Positions 55,528 to 62,514 of a DNA stretch of 64,000 nucleotides are shown here, piece by piece. The notes beneath the pieces were generated by a model that saw only the letters and a list, made by a program, of their open reading frames with translations, ran no database searches and had not been told where the DNA came from. A program made the position numbers and the translations under genes. The DNA comes from a bacterium (GTDB lineage Bacteria; Babelota; Babeliae; Babelales; UASB340), in the NCBI GenBank assembly GCA_030629005.1, contig DAOVPV010000007.1:1-64000 (forward strand). The letters run 5' to 3'. Position 1 is the stretch's first letter. The number at the start of each line of letters is the position of its first letter.

Positions 55528-56961
55528 ATGTACAAAAAACACCAGCATATACACTTTATGGGAATTGGCGGAATCGGCATGAGCGGTATCGCCGAAATTC
55601 TTTGCTTGCAAGGCTACAAAGTATCAGGATGCGACAAAGATTTAAACTCAAAAATCATACGACATCTACAAAGCATCGGTTGTATAATCCATGAAAACCA
55701 CAGCATAGACCATATCGAAAACACTGATGTTTTAGTATATTCATCTGCAATAAAAAAAGATAATCCTGAAATTAAAGCAGCCTTAGAACAAGACATACCT
55801 GTTATACCAAGAGCGCTAATGCTTGCAGAGATAATGCGAGTTAAGCATGGCATCGCAGTTGCTGGAAGTCATGGTAAAACAACAACCACATCAATAATCT
55901 CACATATTTTATTAGAATCAAATTTGGATCCCACAACTGTAATTGGTGGAGTTTTAAAAAGTATTTCTAGTAATGTAAAATTAGGAAACAGCAACTACTT
56001 GATAGCAGAAGCAGACGAATCTGATAAATCTCTTTTGTATCTAAACCCTTGCATTGCTATTGTAACGAATGTTGATTTAGAACACCTAGACACATATAAA
56101 GACTTAGATGACATAAAACAAACATTTAAAAACTTTTTAGCAAGACTTCCATTTTTTGGCAAAGCAATTTTATGCATTGATGATAAAAACATACAGTCAA
56201 TGTTACCATTGCCACATATAAGTTCTATAAAATATGGTTTTTCTACAAGTGCAGATATAATTGGAGAAATTGTTGAACTAAATAAAACAAGCTCTAAATT
56301 TAATATCTATTTAAATAATAAAAATATTTATAAAAACTTTTTCAAACAAAATAGTCCTGATAAAATTCTACTTGGTCAAGTAGATGTCAATCTTGCGGGA
56401 AAACATAATGTTTTAAATTCTCTTGCAGCAATAGCTTTATGCTTAGAACTAGAAGTTCCATTTGAAAAAATTAAATCAGCCCTAAAAACGTTTAAAGGAG
56501 TCGAACGCAGATTCGAATTCAAAGGAAATTTTAAAGGTACTGAAATCTTTGACGATTATGGACATCATCCAACAGAAATAAAAAATACCCTACTCGTTGC
56601 AAAAAAAAGAACTAATAAAAATTTACACGTAATCTTTCAACCTCACAGATTTTCCAGAACCCAAAAATTATGGTCCGAGTTTGTAAACGTCTTTACTCAA
56701 GATTTTCAAATTAAAACCCTTTATATAACAGACATTTATCCAGCAAGCGAAGCTCCAATAGAAAATATAACAAGCAAAAGACTTGCAAAAGAAATACAAG
56801 AAAAAAACAAACTTATGAATGTAATTTATATGCCCGACTATAATTCTATAATAAAGGACATACAAAACAAGCTAGAAAAAGAGGACCTTTTATTAACAAT
56901 GGGTGCAGGAAAAGTAAATCTAATTGCGGAAGAATTGGCGGAAGTCGGCCCTTTTTCCTAG
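55528..56961 (+). CDS. murC: UDP-N-acetylmuramate-L-alanine ligase
   Basis: Adds L-Ala to UDP-MurNAc, starting the peptidoglycan stem. MGIGGIGMSGIAEIL in the Rossmann head, ATP loop AGSHGKTTTTSIISH (about 111-125), EADESDKSLL, then DDYGHHPTEI and FQPHRFSRT in the C-terminal domain. Length 477 is normal. It shows the cell still makes at least some peptidoglycan precursors. Confidence 0.95.
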   Translation: MYKKHQHIHFMGIGGIGMSGIAEILCLQGYKVSGCDKDLNSKIIRHLQSIGCIIHENHSIDHIENTDVLVYSSAIKKDNPEIKAALEQDIPVIPRALMLAEIMRVKHGIAVAGSHGKTTTTSIISHILLESNLDPTTVIGGVLKSISSNVKLGNSNYLIAEADESDKSLLYLNPCIAIVTNVDLEHLDTYKDLDDIKQTFKNFLARLPFFGKAILCIDDKNIQSMLPLPHISSIKYGFSTSADIIGEIVELNKTSSKFNIYLNNKNIYKNFFKQNSPDKILLGQVDVNLAGKHNVLNSLAAIALCLELEVPFEKIKSALKTFKGVERRFEFKGNFKGTEIFDDYGHHPTEIKNTLLVAKKRTNKNLHVIFQPHRFSRTQKLWSEFVNVFTQDFQIKTLYITDIYPASEAPIENITSKRLAKEIQEKNKLMNVIYMPDYNSIIKDIQNKLEKEDLLLTMGAGKVNLIAEELAEVGPFS

Positions 56962-57071
56962 AAATTTATTATTTCTAACGCCAGCTCCAACAAAAAGATT
57001 TTATTTTCATTTAGTTGCATCAACAAACCTCTTTTTTTTTATACTTTTAAAGTATTTTTTGAAAAAGAAAT

Positions 57072-57224
57072 TTAAAACTTAGATTTTATTTTAAAAAGCC
57101 AAGAGTCTTTATCAATTTTCAAATTAAAAAACTTACCAAATACTTTTATAAGCAAAAAAAAGACAATTGGTGAAGCAATAAAAACAGCCAAAAATAAAAT
57201 AATAATTTTAAAAATCAAAATCAT
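57072..57224 (-). CDS. Small single-span membrane protein, 50 residues
   Basis: ATG 57222-57224, stop 57072-57074. The start lies 11 bases past the stop of the upstream lipoprotein gene with TTGGA before it. The product is a hydrophobic helix (ILIFKIIILFLAVFIASPIV, then VFFLLIKVFG) followed by a basic tail (KIDKDSWLFKIKSKF). The layout is that of a small operon partner. No homologue is recognised; chance ORF is possible in AT-rich DNA, but start, SD and topology agree. Confidence 0.5.
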   Translation of the reverse strand: MILIFKIIILFLAVFIASPIVFFLLIKVFGKFFNLKIDKDSWLFKIKSKF

Positions 57225-57235
57225 AAAACATCCAA

Positions 57236-57916
57236 TTATAAACTTAGAGGTTGTACATAATTATACTTGTAATCAAAGTCTAAATTATCAGTTACAAGCT
57301 CTTTAGAATTTACTTTATTAAAATCTATTTTTATATCAGAAGAGCTATCTAAATTTAATAATAACTTTTCTATAAAAAAATATATTTCCAAGTTCTTTTT
57401 ATGCGCAGCAAGCTGCTTTGATCGAATTGAAACAACCATCTGCTTTCTGGGCTTTGAACAAATAAACATCCCCTCTTTTTCATTAGAAAAATTTTTAACC
57501 TGCCACCCCGAAAATTCTAACGCCGTACTATAAAAATTTAAAACAGAATTTAAATCAGATTTACCTGAATAAACAAGCATATTAGAATAATCGGAAGAAA
57601 CATTTAATGTTTTAGAAACTAATTTTTTTTGATTAGCACCATCCTCGCTATTATCATCACAACGAGAGCATAAATCTTGCTGTAAACTAAAATTTATAGG
57701 AACGGGAATATCCTGATTTTTAGCTTCATTTAACAAAAAGGTATTAATCTCTTTTTTCTTTTCTGAACCCAAACTAAATATAGATAATCTAGAATCTCCC
57801 CTTTTAGAACAAGATGAAAAGGCTAATAGAAACAAACACAAAAAAATTGGGCGGAGTTTAATCCGCCCAAAATATTTATTTAAAAAAGAAAATCTTCCAT
57901 AATAAAAATTATTCAC
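57236..57916 (-). CDS. Predicted lipoprotein with in-frame repeat
   Basis: 226 residues from GTG 57916, overlapping rplS by 8 bases. A basic segment (GRIKLRP) leads to a hydrophobic core and lipobox LAFSSC, so Cys36 is probably lipidated. A 21-bp element in reverse orientation (57591-57611) reads TLNVSSD in the middle. The second half is an unrecognised alpha/beta domain ([20 protein letters not shown]). A terminator hairpin lies inside the signal-peptide codons (57847-57870). Start choice is uncertain because the SD spacing is short. Confidence 0.65.
   Translation of the reverse strand: MNNFYYGRFSFLNKYFGRIKLRPIFLCLFLLAFSSCSKRGDSRLSIFSLGSEKKKEINTFLLNEAKNQDIPVPINFSLQQDLCSRCDDNSEDGANQKKLVSKTLNVSSDYSNMLVYSGKSDLNSVLNFYSTALEFSGWQVKNFSNEKEGMFICSKPRKQMVVSIRSKQLAAHKKNLEIYFFIEKLLLNLDSSSDIKIDFNKVNSKELVTDNLDFDYKYNYVQPLSL
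57591..57611 (+). repeat. 21-bp element in reverse orientation inside the lipoprotein gene
   Basis: Exact short form on the plus strand while the gene is minus; in frame it gives TLNVSSD. Confidence 0.88.
57847..57870 (-). terminator. Terminator-like hairpin inside the lipoprotein signal sequence
   Basis: TTGGGCGGA (57847-57855) pairs perfectly with TCCGCCCAA (57862-57870) over a 6-base loop; on the minus strand TTTTTT follows at once. It lies 39 bases past the rplS stop yet within the next open frame. Confidence 0.75.
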
Positions 57917-58319
57917 TTGCCTTCTCTTTTGCTGCTTTTCTTTCTTTTTGTTCTTTAGTCAAAATCATTTCTTTAATTCTAGCAGCTTTACCAATTTTAT
58001 CTCTTAGGTAATAAAGCTTAGCTCTTCTTACATCGCCTTGCTTAAGAACCTTAATAGAATCAATAATTGGAGAATAGTAAGGAAATATTCTTTCAACAAA
58101 TATACCATCTACACTCAATTTTCTAACTGTAAATGTTGTTGATATCCCTTTATTATGATAAGCAAGAACATCACCCTTAAACATTTGGACACGTTCTTTA
58201 TTACCTTCTTTAACAGTAACACCAACTTGAATTGTATCACCAACTCTAAATTCAGGAAATTTTCTATCACTTATTTGATTATCAAGAATTGTTTCTTTTG
58301 TAAGAACTGTAGCCTTCAT
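57909..58319 (-). CDS. rplS: 50S ribosomal protein L19
   Basis: 136 residues, at the 30S-50S interface. [40 protein letters not shown] and [25 protein letters not shown] are classical, the last split across a strand pair. It follows trmD, as in most bacteria. The C-terminus has a Lys/Glu tail. Confidence 0.96.
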   Translation of the reverse strand: MKATVLTKETILDNQISDRKFPEFRVGDTIQVGVTVKEGNKERVQMFKGDVLAYHNKGISTTFTVRKLSVDGIFVERIFPYYSPIIDSIKVLKQGDVRRAKLYYLRDKIGKAARIKEMILTKEQKERKAAKEKASE

Positions 58320-58389
58320 TGTTTAAATATCCTTAAAAACATTATATAAAGTATACTTTAATATTCGAGGTTAGATAAGTATTTTACAA

Positions 58390-59865
58390 TTATTTAGATA
58401 CTTTATCAACCCTAACATTAAACGTTTCCACACTCGCCGTGTCCGCCATAGCCTTTGGCGAAGGCTGGGTGTGCTCTTCCGACTCTTCAAACCTATTTTT
58501 AAGTCCAAGCCATCTGTCCAAAATTATAGCAGCAGCGCTACGCACGGACAAGTGATTAAAACTTGAGAGCCCCTTTATAGGCAACAATAAATAATCACTT
58601 CTATTCAAAATAACATCAGCAAGCCCTTGCCCGGTCCCAAAAACAAATAAAACCGGACGCTTTTGAGAAAAAACTCTACTTTGGGATTCGTAATCTATAA
58701 TTTCTGGAACATTAAATGTTTCTTCCGACCCCATATTACCCAAATTAGATTCTTTAGCCGAAGTTGTAATAATTATAGGCTCAACACCCTCTTGTTCCTT
58801 TATTCTGTTAACAACTTCATCAAAATTATAAGCCGGAACAATCCGTTTAACAGCTTCAAATCTACTCAAATTATATTCTTTACCGCTATCAGACATCCAA
58901 AAATCCAAAAACGATTTCAATATATTCTGCTGATCTCTTAATTCAGTAACTAAAAAATAATTCTTAATGCCATAGGTCGCACTACTCCTTGCAATGTCAT
59001 GAATATCAAGGGAAGTAATACTTGTGTGTCCTTCACGAGAACCTGTCCCCGGCTCTCCAGCAACAAGAACCTGTGAATGCATAAGAACAGTATAATGATT
59101 TGGTATATATTTTTTTGCAAGATCAATTTCTTGTTTGCTAGGATTGCTAGAAATAAACCAGTCAAAGCGTTTGTTTATTGTTTGTTCTGCAGCGGAATTC
59201 TGACGCCAATCTTCTATTTTTGCATGATTCCCAGAAAGCAAAACTTCCGGCACGGACATATCGTTCCAAACCTTAGGCAAAGAATATGTTGGAAAATCAA
59301 AAAATGCTCCCGAAAATGAATCTTTTTCTACCGACTCCTGCTTTCCAACAACGTTTGGAATAAGCCTCAATAAACCTTCTAAAAAAACTTGTGCCGGTAA
59401 ATCTCCGCCCATTACAACATAGTCACCTATGGAAATAATTTTGTCGGCATAATATTTTTCAGTACGCTCGTCAAAACCTTCATATCTAGCGCAAACTAAA
59501 ATTAAATGCGGAACAACAGAGCGAACGGCAGTCGAAGGGTTTCCCTCGAACGAAAAGTTTTCAACTATTTTTTTCAGTAAATTTTGATTAAGCTTTTCGC
59601 CTTTGGGGGAAAAAAATATTTTATACCCAGAACCATGCTCCGCTTCAGCCTTCTCTATCGCAATTTGCACAAGGTCCGGTTTTATAACCATGCCAACACC
59701 AGGCCCACAGGTTGGAGCATCTATACGTTCTTTTGCAGCGCAAAGCTCAGAAAACTTTATAAAGTTAACAGAAACAACTCCATTTTCTATTGCTCGCGCA
59801 ATAATACTAGTCTTCAAAAACATATTATAAAATTCAGGAAATACCGTAATAATTGTAATTTTCAT
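58390..59865 (-). CDS. trmD: tRNA (guanine-N1)-methyltransferase TrmD fused to a second SPOUT-like domain, with two repeat insertions
   Basis: 491 residues from ATG 59865 (the frame extends to 59922 through a terminator). TrmD part (1-235): ITIITVFPEFYNMF, CGPGVGMVIKP, ISIGDYVVMGGDLPA with the SAM knot, and LLSGNHAKIEDWR. The second part (about 245-470) has LDIHDIARSSATYGIKNYF, resembling the RNA methyltransferase family once called COG4752 (PF09936), fused to TrmD in several lineages. A short element (58708-58728, SEETFNV) and a long element (58414-58482) are both in frame; the long one ends seven codons before the stop. Confidence 0.9.
   Translation of the reverse strand: MKITIITVFPEFYNMFLKTSIIARAIENGVVSVNFIKFSELCAAKERIDAPTCGPGVGMVIKPDLVQIAIEKAEAEHGSGYKIFFSPKGEKLNQNLLKKIVENFSFEGNPSTAVRSVVPHLILVCARYEGFDERTEKYYADKIISIGDYVVMGGDLPAQVFLEGLLRLIPNVVGKQESVEKDSFSGAFFDFPTYSLPKVWNDMSVPEVLLSGNHAKIEDWRQNSAAEQTINKRFDWFISSNPSKQEIDLAKKYIPNHYTVLMHSQVLVAGEPGTGSREGHTSITSLDIHDIARSSATYGIKNYFLVTELRDQQNILKSFLDFWMSDSGKEYNLSRFEAVKRIVPAYNFDEVVNRIKEQEGVEPIIITTSAKESNLGNMGSEETFNVPEIIDYESQSRVFSQKRPVLFVFGTGQGLADVILNRSDYLLLPIKGLSSFNHLSVRSAAAIILDRWLGLKNRFEESEEHTQPSPKAMADTASVETFNVRVDKVSK
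58414..58482 (-). repeat. 69-bp long-form element at the C-terminal end of trmD
   Basis: Same frame and length as the copy at 38151, read SEEHTQPSPKAMADTASVETFNV in two parts. Its hairpin AGCCTT..AAGGCT is a perfect match where the 38151 copy has a G.U pair. Confidence 0.92.
58708..58728 (-). repeat. 21-bp SEETFNV element in trmD
   Basis: Exact short form, in frame, between the SAM-binding part and the GTGQGL segment of the second domain. Confidence 0.9.
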
Positions 59866-59886
59866 AATCAAATCTTTTATAAAAAG

Positions 59887-59916
59887 AAAGCCCACCGTCA
59901 TAAGTCCGGGGGCTTT
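59887..59916 (-). terminator. Intrinsic terminator in the trmD leader
   Basis: On the minus strand AAAGCCC..GGGCTTT with inner CCG/CGG, followed by CTTTTTAT, directly before trmD. It may attenuate or separate trmD-rplS from khpA. Confidence 0.75.
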
Positions 59917-59938
59917 ATACAAAATTTATATTTAAATT

Positions 59939-59978
59939 AACTCGTTACTAAGTAAAATAAACTACGAAGTAACAAGTT
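59939..59978 (-). terminator. Weak inverted repeat at the khpA stop
   Basis: AACTCGTTACT (59939-59949) and AGTAACAAGTT (59968-59978) pair with one mismatch; the right arm covers the khpA stop. The trailing sequence is only modestly T-rich. Confidence 0.4.
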
Positions 59979-60210
59979 ACTCTAAAATTTCTAAAACAGC
60001 TCTCTTACGTTCTTTACTTGCAGAAGCATGCACAAGCGTACGAATAGCTCTTGCCGTCTTTCCTTCTTTTCCAATAACTTTTCCAAGATCTTCCTGAGCC
60101 ACGCGCAATTCTATTATGGTAGCCTGTTCACCACTTATTTCTGTAACAACAACGTCTTCAGGTTTATCTACAAGTTTTTTAACTATATATTCAACAAGAT
60201 CCTTAAGCAT
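59977..60210 (-). CDS. khpA: KH-domain RNA-binding protein
   Basis: 77 residues from ATG 60210 (SD AGGAG). [18 protein letters not shown] is the KH GXXG loop. It is found between rpsP and rimM/trmD in many bacteria, where it binds RNA together with KhpB. Here rimM is absent, and trmD comes next. Confidence 0.88.
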   Translation of the reverse strand: MLKDLVEYIVKKLVDKPEDVVVTEISGEQATIIELRVAQEDLGKVIGKEGKTARAIRTLVHASASKERKRAVLEILE

Positions 60211-60289
60211 TCTCAACTCCTAAAAAACAAAATTACCATGTGTAAAAACAACTCGATAATATATGTAATATAATTTTCTGTATAATAAT

Positions 60290-60523
60290 TTACTTAGAAA
60301 TTTTAATCAATTTTTTGACGGCAGGAGAGCAAATAGCACCCTTTAATACCCAATCGTTAATACGATTCTTATGAAGTTGAACAACTTCGTGTCTAATTGG
60401 ATCATAAGTGCCTAAGTTATCTAAAAAGTCCCCGTCTCTTCTTTTTCTAGAATCCACAGCAACAACTCGCCAATATGGTCGATTAGTTTGTCCAATACGG
60501 CTAAGACGAATTTTAACTGACAT
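60290..60523 (-). CDS. rpsP: 30S ribosomal protein S16
   Basis: 77 residues. SVKIRLSRIGQTNRPYWRVVAVDSR opens in two blocks, FLDNLGTYDPI follows and NRINDWVLKGA matches the family helix. First of the small-subunit genes after ffh, the usual ffh-rpsP-trmD-rplS order. No anomaly. Confidence 0.96.
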   Translation of the reverse strand: MSVKIRLSRIGQTNRPYWRVVAVDSRKRRDGDFLDNLGTYDPIRHEVVQLHKNRINDWVLKGAICSPAVKKLIKISK

Positions 60524-60627
60524 AAATCATCCTTCTACTAACAATAATCAATGCAACAATTCACATAATTTACTACAAACAACAATATAACATCAACTAC
60601 AAAACAAAGCAAAACCCAATTGAAAGA

Positions 60628-60656
60628 GCGCGGCGAGTGTGGAAACATTTAATGTT
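60628..60656 (+). repeat. Right end of a long-form element, at the ffh stop
   Basis: GCGGCGAGTGTGG plus AAACATTTAATGTT, with the left part missing. The last base-pairs overlap the ffh TAA. Confidence 0.7.
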
Positions 60657-61968
60657 ACGGCTTAAACTTTTTAAACATTTTAGCAAATTGCTTACTTTGT
60701 TCAAATTTTTGTAACAAAATATTAACATCTTCCACAAAAACCCCTGCTCCTTTTGCAATTCTACGTTTTCTAGATGCATCTAAAATTTGTGGTAAAATAC
60801 GCTCTTTCTTAGTCATGGAAAAAATCGTAGCCTTAAACTTTTTCATTTCTTTTTCACTTTTATCCAGCATTTCCGGAGAAATTTTTCCGGCTCCGGGCAA
60901 ATATTTAGCTATTTTTTGCAAAGAACCCATTTTAGAAACCATAGACATTTGGTCGGCAAAATCCTGCAATGTAAACCGACCTGTCATAAATTTTTTTGCC
61001 GCATCCTGCTGATCTTGAAAATCTATCTTCGCTTCAGTCTTTTCTATTAAAGTTAAAATATCACCCATACCTAAAATACGGGAAGCCATTCTTTCAGGAA
61101 TAAAACTTTCCAAATCATCTATCTTTTCACCTGACCCAACAAAAGAAATCGGTTTTTTAAGTTCATATCTAAATGCAAAAGCAGCACCGCCACGAGTGTC
61201 ACTGTCCATCTTTGTAAGAACAGCACTATTAAAACCAATATTATCTTCAAATGCACGTGCAACGCTCAAAGATTCTTGACCCGTCATAGCATCCAAAACC
61301 AGCATCTTGTATCGAGGAGATATTAATTTATTTATCTGCTTAAGCTCTTCTAACATAACTTCATCAACATGCAATCTACCTGCAGTATCTAAAAGCAAAA
61401 TATGATAAGCATTCTTTTTAAAATAATCATAAATTTGTTTTGCCGCCTTTATAGGATCTGTAACTTCTGGTCTATAAAAATCTGCACCTACGGAATCTGC
61501 AAGAATTTTTAATTGATCTATTGCTGCAGGCCTGTAAAAGTCAACGGAAGCAAGTAAGACTCTTCGCGTTTTACCCTTTTTACTAGCTTGATTCAAAATA
61601 AAATTTGCAAGTTTTGCAACAGTTGTAGTTTTACCAGAACCCTGCAATCCCATAACCATTATAACTGATGGAAACTGAAAACTATTTAAAACCAGCGCAT
61701 TTTTACCACCTAAAAATTCTAGTAACTTATCATGAACAATTTTTATAAAGCGTTCACCAGGGCGAAGTTCAGATTGAATGTTTTGCCCTACAACCTCATT
61801 TTTAATACTTTCTAAAAAATCTTTTACAACTTTATAAGGAACATCAGCCTGTAAAAGAGCATCTTGCACCTGTTTTTCTGCTTGCTCGATATTGTCTTCA
61901 GTTAAACGACCTTTATCTTTTAACCAACCCAAAACACCAGAAAATTTTTCAGATAAAAAATCAAACAT
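60655..61968 (-). CDS. ffh: Signal recognition particle protein Ffh
   Basis: 437 residues from ATG 61968 (MFDFLSEKFSGVLGWLKDKG). An upstream in-frame Met at 62049 is inside the long repeat and should not be used. NG domain: GLQGSGKTTTVAKLA, DTAGRLH, TKMDSDTRGGAAFAF. The M domain (about 310-437) is Met-rich with DFADQMSMVSKMGSLQKIAKYLPG. It targets membrane and exported proteins to SecY. Confidence 0.95.
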   Translation of the reverse strand: MFDFLSEKFSGVLGWLKDKGRLTEDNIEQAEKQVQDALLQADVPYKVVKDFLESIKNEVVGQNIQSELRPGERFIKIVHDKLLEFLGGKNALVLNSFQFPSVIMVMGLQGSGKTTTVAKLANFILNQASKKGKTRRVLLASVDFYRPAAIDQLKILADSVGADFYRPEVTDPIKAAKQIYDYFKKNAYHILLLDTAGRLHVDEVMLEELKQINKLISPRYKMLVLDAMTGQESLSVARAFEDNIGFNSAVLTKMDSDTRGGAAFAFRYELKKPISFVGSGEKIDDLESFIPERMASRILGMGDILTLIEKTEAKIDFQDQQDAAKKFMTGRFTLQDFADQMSMVSKMGSLQKIAKYLPGAGKISPEMLDKSEKEMKKFKATIFSMTKKERILPQILDASRKRRIAKGAGVFVEDVNILLQKFEQSKQFAKMFKKFKP

Positions 61969-61988
61969 ATTAATAATCCATAATTTAT

Positions 61989-62057
61989 TCGGAAGAACAC
62001 ACCCAGTCTTCGCGCAAGGCTTCGACGGGCACGGCGAGTGTGGAAACATTTAATGTT
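61989..62057 (+). repeat. 69-bp long-form element upstream of ffh
   Basis: Full-length copy, nearly identical to 38151-38219 (GGGCACGGCGAG here, GGGTACGGCGAG there). Intergenic, 21 bases before the ffh ATG. Confidence 0.92.
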
Positions 62058-62105
62058 AAAGACTAAATATAACTGCTTTGCAGCGAAGTAACAAATTTTA
62101 TAATC

Positions 62106-62147
62106 GGCCCTACTACGCTCTGAAGAGCTACGAAGGGCATACTTCGC
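62106..62147. repeat. GC-rich palindromic fragment
   Basis: GGCCCTACTACGC..GAGCTACGAAGGGC..ACTTCGC, with TACGAAGGGC-type words of the same flavour as the tRNA-linked repeats. It lies in the 62058-62258 interval, which otherwise is AT-rich and has no gene I can support. Confidence 0.5.
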
Positions 62148-62204
62148 ATTGTTCTATTAGTGTCAAATTTATTATTTAATCAATTCCGTTAAAAAGCTGG
62201 CCTG

Positions 62205-62261
62205 CCATACGACCTGTCCTCCGTAGCTTTATGCGTAGGAGGAAGCTTTAGCGAAGTATGG
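62205..62261. repeat. Palindromic GC-rich repeat abutting tRNA-Phe 3' end
   Basis: CCATAC (62205-62210) pairs with GTATGG (62256-62261), and TCCTCC with GGAGGA inside. The GTATGG arm includes the CCA end of tRNA-Phe. Confidence 0.8.
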
Positions 62262-62333
62262 TGCCGGGAGGCAGAATTGAACTGCCGACACAAAGATTTT
62301 CAGTCTTTTGCTCTACCACTGAGCTACCCCGGC
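62259..62333 (-). tRNA. tRNA-Phe (GAA)
   Basis: Acceptor GCCGGGG/TCCCGGC, D-stem GCTC/GAGC, anticodon stem AAAGA/TCTTT with loop CTGAAAA (anticodon GAA), T-arm GGCAG TTCAATT CTGCC; 3' CCA encoded at 62259-62261. 75 bases, no intron. Confidence 0.96.
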
Positions 62334-62342
62334 GCAAAAAGA

Positions 62343-62363
62343 TCGAAAGAAACATTTAATGTT
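62343..62363 (+). repeat. 21-bp element ten bases upstream of tRNA-Phe
   Basis: One change from the common short form (TCGAAAGAA). The remaining interval to 62514 is AT-rich with no recognised signal. Confidence 0.85.
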
Positions 62364-62514
62364 ATTAGTCAAAGATATCGATGACTGTATGGTACAAATA
62401 AGATTATTTTCTGTCAATAAAAACTTTTTCGATTTTTTCTTAAATTGCAGCTTTAAAATATTAATTTTTTTTATTTATTCCTTTAAAAATAATTAGCAAC
62501 TTAGATAAAATATA

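Noticed and set aside
56959-56977. TAGAAAT/ATTTCTA hairpin after murC as a terminator
   Set aside because: No T-run follows on either strand.
60597-60779. Minus-strand ORF of 60 codons over the ffh 3' end and the element
   Set aside because: It overlaps ffh out of frame and owes its openness to low stop density; no SD.
61969-62049. N-terminal extension of ffh (MFPHSPCPSKPCAKTG..)
   Set aside because: It is the reverse reading of the 69-bp repeat; the conserved Ffh start is 61968.
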